Of a stretch of DNA of 64,000 nt, positions 48,201 to 58,222 are shown in pieces (position 1 is the stretch's first letter; each line of letters opens with the position of its first letter). The translations under genes were made by a program, and so were the position numbers. The notes beneath the pieces are model-generated. The model was not told the origin of the DNA. It worked only from the letters and a program-made list of their open reading frames with translations, and made no database searches. The DNA is taken from NCBI GenBank assembly GCA_963969365.1, contig OZ017749.1, forward strand, positions 1,488,001 through 1,552,000, read 5' to 3'. Source of the stretch: Asterochloris sp. CNOR1 (Eukaryota; Chlorophyta; Trebouxiophyceae; Trebouxiales; Trebouxiaceae).

Positions 48201-50652
48201 CAACACTGGCGCGGGCCAGCACAACCGCGCACTTCTGGCTGGCCTGCCCTGTGGCAGAGGCATGTCTTCAACAGGTGCAGGCCAGTACACCTACTCAGTG
48301 TGGGCTGTGCTGACTGGGGCACTGTGGCAGCCACTGCTGAATTTCAAGCCCTGGGGACAGCTGCCAGAGATTGCTGGCAGACCTGTGACACATGGCTTGA
48401 CAAGCTCCGCAGGCTGCCTTGCAGCTCAGTCAGGTTCTCGGCATTCCGTGTCGGGCGCGTGAGCATCAGATCGAGCTGTTTGGCTGGTCCCCAGCAATTT
48501 GGCACTGGCTTTGACAGCTGGCACATCGGCGCTGATTCGTTGACACGGGCGCTGCAACTTGGTGCCCACAGCTTCTTCAGTGCAGTTTGTCTGCGTGACA
48601 GGTTCAGACAGGCTGCCATCCTCATGTCAGCTGAGCCCGCTGCCTGTGCTGCAGAGCAGCTGAGACCACTTCTTGCACTGCAGGGCAGGCTGTTCAGCCC
48701 CCAACCCTGGTTCAACATGTCCCTGCAAGGCGTGCAGCCGCTGCGCCAGCAGGCCTCCCAGGCAGGGGCTGCTGCAGCACAGGCCTGGCAGCTGCATCAG
48801 CCAGGCAGGGCTGGCGCCCGCACAGCAGCAGGTTTGTGGCAGCCCTGGCTGCAGGCGCAAGTGTCAGATGAGACGGCCTTTGAGGGAGGGAGCTGCCTCA
48901 GGCTGCAGGGTGAGGGCGTGGCACCCAATCCCTCAATGTCCACCCTGCTGTGCTGCTGTATGGCTGGTGCCTGAATGTCATGAAACACCAGAGTGCAGCG
49001 GTCTGCAACAGCCACGTCAGCAGCAAGTCGAGCAGGTGCATGGCATGGCACCTGCAATGCTAGCTGATGGCTGCAGTTCCTGCATCAATGTGCATTTGCC
49101 ACAACAATCCATGGCGTATGCCCACTACGTCACCTGTCTGGCGCTTCAAGCCAGTCCAGGCTGCATCTTGGCAAGAGACTACTCTGTAATTTTGGCAGGA
49201 ATGCACACAAAGAGCTACAATGAATCGAAGTCATGTGCAGCTGCAACATGGGCCTGAGGCAGCCCCTGTTGTGTGCAGGAAGCATGTCCCCGCGGGAGCC
49301 TGCCATGTCAGTGGAGCTATTCACTGCTGCACTGACGATTCCCAGCCCAGGCCTCAGAGTCAGCTTCACCTGTCAGCTGGCCACCCCTGACGCCAAGCTA
49401 GAGCTGTGGGTGTGGGTGGAGCCCTCAGTTGGCAGTGACAATCAGCCACCAGCCACATCAGCGGGACCAGTCAACAATGCAGATCATGCAGCTGGGAGAG
49501 CTGCTTGGCAGAAGCTTGTTTTGCCTTTCCTGGGCCAGGCAGAGGAGGGTGCTGCAGACGACTCCAGCAGCACCAGCATGCCTGATGGCGACCACAGGTG
49601 AGCCATGCTGCTGGCCTACTCAGGTTTGTACCCAGCAGTAATGCTGGCGCCTGCTGCCTCCAGCAGTTTCAGTGCTGGCAGGGCCAGAAAGTTACCTCAG
49701 TAAGTGCCTCAGCCAATAGCCTGTCTGAAATGTTGCATACAGGTGCTGCCGGCGCTGTATGCTGCTCAGCTCATTTCTTGCAAAGAGTAAGCCACCCACT
49801 GGGGAGTGGCGGGGTGACTCCCTGGCTGCCCCATGCAGGCTGCAGGCGCAGGCATTCCAGCTGGTGGCACCTGGCTGGACACAGTGCCGCTATGCGCTCC
49901 CATCGCGCCTTCCGGACTTTGCACACCTGACTGTCCGCAGCATTGAAGTGGCTTGCAGCGTTTCAGGCAGCTCTGCTGGCACTGCGTTCCCTCTACTGGC
50001 CTACCTTGGTGAGTCTCCACAGCCACAGGCTTTACAGCTGTTGATAGGCTCAACCTGACAGAATTTGGCTGCAGGCTGCAACTGCTTCACTTTGCCATTG
50101 TCGGGCTGAACTTTTGTGTCCAGCAAGCACAGGCCGACATGCTGCTGGATCATGTTTACTATCGCTTAGTCTGTGTCCCAAGTGGGAGATTGTTGACTCA
50201 ACACTCAGCTGATTCTTGCACACAACATTGCAGGTGAGCTTGTAGTGGTGCAGCAGGGCCTGAGGCAGCCACCAGCAATTATTGCTGCACTGATCTGTGG
50301 AGACACTACCTGGAGCACCTACAAGGTTGGAGCCATGCAGCAGGACGCAGGCAATGCCTCAAACTGTGCCCAGTCAGGAGAGCTCCACCTTGTGCAACTC
50401 AGCACCACCCTGGCATGGCAAGCCAGCGACAGCGATCACTTCCGTGTGTCCTGCCGGCCCCTGCCAGCCTCCAGCCAGGCCCGCCAACCGTGGACATGGA
50501 TGGGTGATGCAGTTGCTTCCTGCTACAGAGTCACTGACCTGCCACTGCCAGCTGCAGCAGATGGCTTGGAGTTCATGGTTCAGGCTGCTGACCGGCCAGG
50601 GCGCTGGCCAACTGCCAGCACTGCTGAGACGATCCAGCTTCTGAGACCATGA
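45228..50652 (+). CDS. ENGASE: Endo-beta-N-acetylglucosaminidase (GH85, ENGase)
   Basis: Cleaves the chitobiose core of N-glycans, releasing free oligosaccharides. Twelve in-phase exons give 762 aa (human ENGase is 743): 45228-45467, 45808-45889, 46015-46157, 46443-46639, 46993-47043, 47372-47549, 47743-47818, 47952-48139, 48684-48909, 49279-49597, 49839-50008, 50234-50652. GH85 landmarks: LLVCHDLGGNY, WVDVFCYFSHAMVAIPPPGW, VLGTFITEWDDG, FEGWLLNIEN (the catalytic N-x-E pair), WYDAVTTSGHLQWQ, GIFVNYTW, DVFGRNTFGGGG and SVALFAPGWVWEQ. After PWFNMSLQGVQP come C-terminal beta domains. The N-terminus has a hydrophobic run (LLVAFSALMLVPPTAVCILA) after six residues, suggesting a signal anchor, whereas animal ENGase is cytosolic. 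Two introns have GC donors (45468 and 46640). Confidence 0.95.
46690..46815 (+). repeat. Decoy copies of an ENGase GC donor edge
   Basis: The real donor is CTTCATCAG|GCAAGT at 46640. CATCAG|GCAAAT occurs at 46702, and a longer copy (ATGGCACGCTGTTGCACTGCATCAG|GCAAGC) occurs at 46806. The non-canonical GC donor was therefore copied with the exon edge. Confidence 0.7.
48185..48305 (+). repeat. Two decoy copies of the ENGase NTGAGQ donor edge
   Basis: Exon 8 ends at 48139 with FNTGAGQRMYSE-coding sequence. Copies downstream encode VNTGAGQHN (about 48199-48225) and SSTGAGQYTYS (about 48266-48300). The latter still has CTACTCAGTGTGGGC in place of the real CTACTCAGAGGTGGGC-like junction. Confidence 0.75.
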
Positions 50653-52010
50653 CTCGTGCACTAAGCCATCCCTGATCTGTTTTGAAACAATGGCTTCAGG
50701 TGTTGTGAATTCGGTGCACTCCTGTGTCGGATGACAATGCACTCAGACACGCAACCTCCCTTGAGGGAAACCAGGCAGCAATTTGCTGTGGGTCATCTGA
50801 TGCATCTGATCAGACAGCAGCATGCTGAAGATGGCCAGGGACACCTTCTCACTTTTGCGAGTCTTACACCAACTGCAGCAGTCTGCTGGTGTACATCCAG
50901 ACTCATAGTGACTGCTACTCAGTCCAATGGACTGCAGGGAGCTGTGATGTAGTGCTGCAGGAGAGGAGGCTTAATAGCGTATAGCTGGACGCAAAACTCA
51001 AGCAGTCCAAATTCAGTACATGGGCCTAGATGCAACTAGTCTGTGCCAGCATGCTGCACCTCACATAGAGCATGTACAGCGCAACGTCTGCAGAGTACAG
51101 GGTGTTCAGCAGTGACTGCCATGCTCGAGCCGTGACAGATATGTCTTTTGCTTGCAGTCACTCTGCAGAACTGACCAACTCTGCAGCAGAAGAGGCTGCG
51201 TTGCACGTCAGTGGCTCACCTCAACCCTATCCAGTTTCTGCTAACGTGCCCCCGGCGGCGTGAAAGATGTTGAGCCTGTGACAATTGAGAATGTGGTGCA
51301 GATGGGGTATGCTGGCCCAGCCGTTGGCACCTTGAGCCACACCTCACCTCACAGAGCATCCTGATTCTGCAGTTCTTGCCTGAGTGAAGGGCATGAAATG
51401 CTGTGTGGACCGCCAGTACCAAAGCAGAGCACCAGCATGCAGTGCCTTTCTGCTGCCTCGATATGAAGATCATGGCACACTGTGTTGGCTAAGCGATGCA
51501 GCAAACCTTATGTGCGCATTGAAGGCCACCACCACCCGCAGAGCAAGCTCTCTAGCAAAGTAGCTGGCAGTCGTATTATGTGCTCTTGAAGGAGGAATCT
51601 CTCCCAGTTTTGCTGACAGCACCTTGCAGACCCATGTATTTGCTGAGGAGGCTGCTGGCTGCCAGACGAGAGCTGCCAGGCGAGAGCTGCACAGCCACAC
51701 AGGGTGGACTCACTCCTCTTCTGCGAAGCTGTATGGCTGCGATGTGACGTGCGCATGAGGACCAACATTCTCAACGTTAACCAACATTCTCAACCTTAAC
51801 CAACATATTCTCAACCAAATTCTCGATCAACCCATTCTCTCAACCAACATTGTCTCACCTGTAATTCATGCAGCCCGGTGGTTGGGGGGCAAGGAGGAGT
51901 GTCTACTCAGATTGAGCCAGATCTGAGTGGTGTCTCACTGACTGCCGTTGGCAGCAGAAGGGCAAAGCTCAAGTCCTCGTAGCCTGTTGCACTTGGCCAA
52001 CGGCAAGGAG
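50653..52010. other. Intergenic region, ENGase to GT61
   Basis: About 1.36 kb between two same-strand genes. No gene is supported. It should contain the ENGase 3' UTR, the GT61 promoter, and the short minisatellite at 51765-51860. Confidence 0.5.
51765..51860 (+). repeat. CCAACATTCTCAACnTTAA minisatellite
   Basis: About five imperfect units of (A)CCAACATTCTCAAC with variable TTAA joins. It is AT-richer than the surroundings and lies about 150 bp upstream of the GT61 ATG. Confidence 0.8.
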
Positions 52011-55000
52011 ATGCGGACCACTCTCCTGAGCAGCACTCTGCTGTTGTGGTGCCTGGGGCGCAGGCAAGCTGCAGCTGAGACTATTCTAGACTCAGGGTTC
52101 TGTGCAGAAGGCATTGGCTACAAAGTCAGGACATGCAAGGTAACAATTCTCAAATTCAGCTTCTTTCACTTTGCATCAGCAAGTCCCAGTCTGGCTTTGG
52201 TGCTTGCAGCTAACCTCCTACATCTACAAGGGCCTGGCGACAGATGCTTCAGCACATGAAGTCAATGTGACTGGTGTTACTTTGGGCAACTCCACTGTTG
52301 GGAGGATCTTTAGGCACTCCAACTTTGGCATCCACTGGTAGGCAGCTGAGCACAATCTCACCTCCAGGGCAATCCTTCCTGCAATAGGTAACTGTGGCGC
52401 ACTTGTGTTTGAGGCTGCCTGCATTGTGTTGCCACTGCAGGAACCTCTATCTGGATCAGGCCTCTTCCGAAGACAAGGCAAGCGCTCCCTCGCGTGGGAG
52501 TGTTGGGTCTGCCCATGTGCTCTCTCAGCAGCTTCCCTCTAGATGTGTGCTGAGCAACCTCTGTGCAGCAGGCCATTGGCCCTAGCTCCCTGCTGGCTTG
52601 CTGCCTGCAATGCTGTCCCTGCGCCTCTGTGCAGCTGGCGGAGTGACATTGCACTGCGCAGCTCTCAGCTTTCCCTGCTGGCGTGCTGCTTGCACAACTT
52701 GTTCATGTTTTCAAGGAGGTCGCCTGCATGCTGTGTAGGGCAGCAAGCCGTCAAGGGTCACCTGCTCGCATGCTGACTGCAGGAGCTGTGTGCCAATGCG
52801 GATGACACCCCAGTGGTCTTCACCTGGCGCAATCATTTCAACCCCTGGCACCTCTTGGTGGAGGCATTTCTCCCTATCTATATCAGCATCCTCAATGCTG
52901 GCCTGGAGGATGCCCCCAAGATACAAGTTGTCGAGATCTGTGAGCCATGGCCTGGACAAGGACGATGGCTGATAGCGGGCTGCTGTTGGGGTTTTCTCTG
53001 CGGCCTGCACAGTGACCAGCCAGTCGAAGTGTGTCATCACAGGGCAGCATCGCCCTATACTGGCTGACGGCAACTCTGCCCGGGGGGGGAAGGGGGAGGG
53101 GGAAGGCAGTTGCCCACCACCTCCACACACAGCCGCAGGTCCCCAAGAAGCTAGCCCGCAGCGGTGGCGCAGGCTTGTCGCCAAGCTCAGATGGTGCACA
53201 GCGGGTGGGGCATGGTCCTTCAAGACGAGCTGTTTGAGCAGTGGTGGCAGCTGTCGTGCTGAGCAAGCTCAGCGTTGCTTGCAGATGGCTACGAATACTG
53301 CAGATCAGCACCGGACTGTTCAGAATGGGCAACAGCATCAGCAGCTGTGCTGGGATTGCCAAGTAGCAGAGGGGACTGTTCCAAATGCAGACTGCAGCAG
53401 CAGCCAAGCTGGGAGATGCTGCTGCCAAGCATCTGCCATCAGGCTACACCCTCCTGGCTGCAATGTGGCCAGGCTGCGGTGGCATGAGCGTCAAGCCATA
53501 CTGTGAACAAATCCTGCCATGACTTACCCGCTGAGATTATTGTGCCTGCCTGCAGCGCGTCCTGGCACCACTGACATGAGTGCCAAGCTCTGCTCAAAGA
53601 CCACCCTTGCAATGAGATGCACCGGCCATGCAAAGCGTGTGCCAGGCCAGACGTGCACTGGAAAGGTCCTGCCGCTGAGCTTTGCCTGCCATCAGTCAAC
53701 TTTTCTTGCCTGCAGCGCGGCCGGGCTCCACGGGTGTGATGGCCAAGTCTCACTGGGAGGGGGCTTATGAGACCCTCTTTGGGCTGAAGCAGATGAGCAT
53801 CGAGGAGCTGGGGACTGGCACCAAGTGCTTCAAGCGCGCCATCATGGCCTTTGACCAGGGCGTCTTCATGTTTGCTAGCGAGCTAACCGCTGACCAGAAT
53901 TTTGGTGTCCACCACGTGCTGTCCAGTTTTAGGTCCTGGGCATATGAGAGGCTGCCCCTCACAAACCATGTGCGTGACAGTCACCACCTGTCTGTCATCA
54001 ACCGCGGCGGGTGGCGCAAGCTGCTGAACGGCGACAGGATTGTCTCCATGGCCAAGTCCCAGGGGTGGCAGGCTCAGGTAAGCCCTGGGGAGGCTGTGTG
54101 TCTTGGGCGGGCCTGCTTGAGAAAGGCATCCAGAGGTGCTGCACAAACATGATACTTGGTCTGTAGGATTACGCAGCGGTGGTAGGATGTTGAGCCCTAC
54201 ACCACAAAGCATCTGCTTGAGCAGCATGCTCAAGACAGCAGGGCTGCACTGTCTGGAAAGGCAATGGGCTTGCCTAAGAGGGTGCAGGTATGGGAAGCTG
54301 TAGACGCTTCAGGTGAAACGCCTGGTGCAGGCAGCACCTGGGCTGGCACTGTCTGAAGGTGATGTTGTGGTGACCAAAGTCCCAGGGTAAGGAGGCTGAG
54401 AGGGAAGGAGGGAGAAGGGGCTATCAGCTTTGTACAAACCAGCTCAATTAGTCTGCTCTACCTGCAGCAGGGCTGTTCTGCTTCCCCAGTTGAGCAGTGG
54501 CCTGCTCGTTCCGCCCATGCTGCAATTGCATAGCATGCCTTGCACCCTGAGCCTGAACCTCTCTGGCACCAATGCAGTCAGTGGCTGTCAAGTCTGGCCA
54601 CCTCTGTTGTTCCTCCTGTGTCCATAGGCAGCTTCCTTGTGCCTCAGAATTGTCCGCCTTAGCCTACACGGTCACAAGATCTGCAAGCAAAATTTGTCTG
54701 TCTGTGAGGGTCTCAGCGTGCCTCCAGCCAGTTCTTCACGGGGCATTCTTGCAGCAAGCTTTGTGTGCCTGCCTGTGTCTGCGGGCCCTGCTCAGAGCGT
54801 GGCCTTCCTTTGTTGCAGGAGGTCCTCATGGAAAATCTCTCGTTCCTCGACCAGCTGAGCGTCATCCGCAACTCTGCCATCATGATTGGACCCCATGGCG
54901 CTGCTGTGGCATTCCAGCTAATCTTTATGGTGCGAAGGGTTGTCTTGGCGCTGAGCTGAGCCTTCTGTGACTTTGGCTAGAACTTCTCTTGTGTGAATAT

Positions 55001-55850
55001 GGCTTGCAGCCTCGTGTGTGAGGAATGCCAAAAATTGTGACACCTGGGGGTATTGCTGCCTGATGCTTCCAGCTCCTTTTCATTGCGCATCAGGCTGACT
55101 TGGGCGCTGATGCCCTTCATTTTGCAAGTGTTGACGGGCAGAAAGCTGCTGATCAGTATTTCAGCTTCTCTTCTAGGTGTGCAGGGCTGCTGTGCCTTGG
55201 TGGTAGTCATGGTGAAGGAGGTCTTGAGGGGAACTTGTGGCACTCATGGGCTGTTTGCAGTCTTGTGCAGCTGCCCTGCTTGCCTGCCACCACAGCACCA
55301 AACTGGGAGGGGCCAAGAAGCTGTGAGCACATTGTTTCACTCCTGCAGCACCCAAATGCCGTTGCTGTGGAGGTGAAGGCTTATCTCTACAGGCCAGGAG
55401 ACACTGACGGTCGGAATAACTTCTACAAAGGTGAATGGCTATTTTTGCCGTCCTTCTGAACACTGATATGGTTTTGATAAGCTGTTGTTGATTTCCTGTG
55501 CCTTGACGTGCAGGGTACTTCAACTTTGCACAGCTTTGCAGCAGAACGCTCTTAGTATGGCACAACCGTCATGAAAACATGACTGTGGTGCGGCCCAACC
55601 AGTCTGAAAGCTACAGGTGAGGGCAAGGCACCCTGCGGCATCTTCTCCAACACTTCGCTGCTGCTCCCAGAGTGCCGCCCATGGTTGCTGCAGCTACAAG
55701 CATCACGACACCCGCCTCAGCGATGAGTCTATACAGTACCTTCTTGATGAGGCTTCACAGGTGAACAAGCTCCAGTTGTCAGCCCGGGAGCCAGACTTTG
55801 GGGTGAGGGATCTCAATGCCCCATGCATGTCCCCTGAGGAATGCCCATGA
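52011..55850 (+). CDS. Glycosyltransferase family 61 (DUF563)
   Basis: Golgi-type GT61 enzyme; plant relatives add xylose or arabinose to N-glycans or polysaccharides, and the substrate here is unknown. Nine in-phase exons give 421 aa: 52011-52139, 52210-52337, 52441-52477, 52783-52939, 53716-54077, 54819-54929, 55349-55430, 55514-55616, 55694-55850. ATG 52011 opens a leader with a hydrophobic run (MRTTLLSSTLLLWCLG) that could be a signal anchor. The GT61 core follows: VVFTWRNHFNPWH, CFKRAIMAFDQGVF, then LSFLDQLSVIRNSAIMIGPH, matching the family's helix and GxHGA motif (GPHGAAV). The C-terminal YFNFAQLCSRTLLVWHNRH also fits. Intron 3 has a GC donor (AAG|GCAAGC at 52478). The last exon could instead splice at GGG|GTGAGG and continue. 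It follows ENGase on the same strand. Confidence 0.88.
53540..53595 (+). repeat. Decoy copy of a GT61 acceptor edge
   Basis: The real exon starts at 53716 (GCCTGCAG|CGCGGCCGGGCTCCAC). At 53556, 160 bp upstream, the intron reads GCCTGCAG|CGCGTCCTGGCACCAC, followed by ATGAGTGCCAAGCTC where the exon has GTGATGGCCAAGTCT. Confidence 0.75.
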
Positions 55851-58222
55851 CGCCCAGCAGGGCTTGAAGATTTGCAAATGCTACACACTGGCGCAAACCT
55901 CACACCTCTTTTCAGCAGGGCTCCAAGTGCTCAGGTCGCAGGTGTGTACAACAAAGTGTGCATCATTGGTTCGCCAGCATCAGTGCATGCAAGACATGAA
56001 AGCTGCGTTTCAGGTCTTTAAGCTGCAAGTCGTTGCTGCCTTGATGCTCTACATGCACCAGTCCAGTGCTTGGAGCTGAAAAGTGCCACAAATGCTGACT
56101 ACAGTCCTCATGTGGCTGAGCAGCTCGCAGATGGTCTGCTCCAGCTGCCTGCCTGAAGCAGGGAGGCCTCTCAAGGTTTCAAAAGGATTGCTGACCTGTA
56201 CACTCTCAAAAGGTTCAGACATGTCGCGCACTACTACCTCTCCAGTATGCTTGCATTGGAAAAGGATTGCTGTCCATCAGGTAGGCCATCAACTGCCCTC
56301 ACAAGCATATGTTGCATGGCATTGAGACCCTCAGGGTGCTACTCTATCACAGCAGCTATCTGGTCTGAGTTGCCCTCATCCCCAGCTGGGCGCTATCAGC
56401 CAGCTCCCCCAGGGCGTAGAGGGCATGATGTGCATGGCCACCTTGCCCTCTCGGGAGTTGCGCCGGCACTAATGCTTCCCCATAGGACTCTGCTGAGCCT
56501 CTGCATCCCTCCTAGCTACGCCACATGCGCTCTGCAAGCAACTGGGGCACCAAAGTGAGCGGCCAGGTGCATCAGGTGCTGCCCATCGGCAGACAGGAAG
56601 TGCACAGGGATGGCACCTGTTGCTGATAAAGGCTGCCACTGCCTGCATCTAGCATGTGCATGCCAAAAGCTGGGTTTGTCAGATGAATTCCATGCAAAGT
56701 GATGTGGCTTCCTGCCAGGCTGCTTGCTTTCATGATCAAGAGCTCCGTCTGTATGTCAGAGTCTTCATCAACAGGTAGGTGCTCTCCAGAAGCCCAGCGG
56801 GGCCCCTCACTGGACTCCTAAAGAATGTGGAGGTGTACAGGTATGTCATGACACTGCTGTGCGTCAGTAGGTGCATTTTGTGCTGCTGTTGAGCCCACCT
56901 GCTGATAACGACTCCGCAGGTGGCGGGGCCAGCTGCTGGCATTGTTCATGTCTGCTCTGCAGGGGCCAGGCTCTTCTGCTGAGCAGTCTGCTACAAAACA
57001 TGAGAGAGGCGGCCCCCCACGGAGCCATCTGAGGCTAGAGGTGAACGTGGGACGTCAGCAGTTGGTCTGCAGCCATGGACAGCGAATTGTTTGCTGTTCC
57101 TCCAACTTCCAGCACTTTGGGCCTTCATGTCCATTGCTGCCAGCTCAGAGCAAGCCTTGCACTGGCAGCTGTCAGGCTGCAAGGGTTTTGGGGCCATGCT
57201 TGCAGCGCACGCTTGCTCCTCTAGATGCATGCCAGCTGCCGTTGATACTCTGAGAGCAGAGGCCGTGGGCTGCCAACGGGGGTCCTTGACTTGCCCTCAG
57301 TCCTTGCGCAAGCTGGTTGGAGCTGTAGCTGGGGGACAGGCAAGCTGAGCATGCCTGCTGCACATTCAGCACTGCTGCAGAGCTGTCCACACCTGCTGAA
57401 CTTCCTGTGTGCTGTAGCAGGGTGCCATCGAAGGCTGCATGATGGGACCACGTGCCTGGGCGCAGGAACTGCAGTCTGCGCACAGGTGAGCTGGTTCCAG
57501 CAAGTTGCCACTTGACCACACTCACTTTGCTCGCAGCATTTACAGAACCTTGACCAGGCCTCTGATGGGTGAGCAGCCTCTGCAGGGTGAGCAGCTGATG
57601 ACATGGAGTCTGGGGACTAAGTGTGGCCTGGATTTGCTTTTTTATGGCAAACGGCTCCTGAGAGATGTACTGGACTTGGCTGCTGCATCACTAAGTCTGC
57701 TGGTCATACTTGAATGCCAACTCAGGCACCACGGGCATACTGGACTGCTGCATCTCTGCATGCTGCATGCCCTGGTCCCACCCTCATGCTGCGCTCGCTG
57801 CAGAACCCTTTTGTACAGCTGCAGTCGCAGATCGGCTGCCCTCAATGTGGGTCGCAATCGTGAGCAGCTAGTGGCAGCAATTGGAAGCGATCCGATGAGG
57901 TTGGCAACTTGGCTGTCGTTCAGTAAGCATGACCTATGCAACTCGTCTGACCCCATAAGGAGAAACAGACTCAGGATAGCCATCTATGTCGCCGAGAACA
58001 GACCTCAGATGAAGAGACGTTGAGCAATTTTAGCGAGTAGCCACCAATGCTGGATATAGGAGCATGTGGATGGTCCCAAGACACAGGCCTGCTCCTGGCC
58101 CAAAGGCTAGCTTGTCTCTAGGGCAGTGCATGTCCACAGGCTGGCATGCTCTGCTCCAACTCTTCACCAAACAGAGCGTGTTTGCCCTGTCCTTTGAGGC
58201 CAAAAGAGCCGCACAGAAGCTC
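55851..58222. other. Unassigned stretch with exon-like pieces
   Basis: About 2.4 kb between GT61 and spastin. Plus-strand pieces bounded by AG and GT read like exons: about 56711-56775 (FHDQELRLYVRVFIN), 57421-57486 (GAIEGCMMGPRAWAQELQ), 57538-57568 (IYRTLTRPLM) and about 57803-57862 (NPFVQLQSQIGCPQCGS, then stop). On the minus strand 56185-56100 reads NPFETLRGLPASGRQLEQ. I could not join these in phase or recognise a family. This could be one small unidentified gene or downstream alternative exons of GT61. Confidence 0.3.

Noticed and set aside
52711-53223. 170-codon minus-strand frame
   Set aside because: It is antisense to GT61 exon 4 and its intron, with no domain resemblance.
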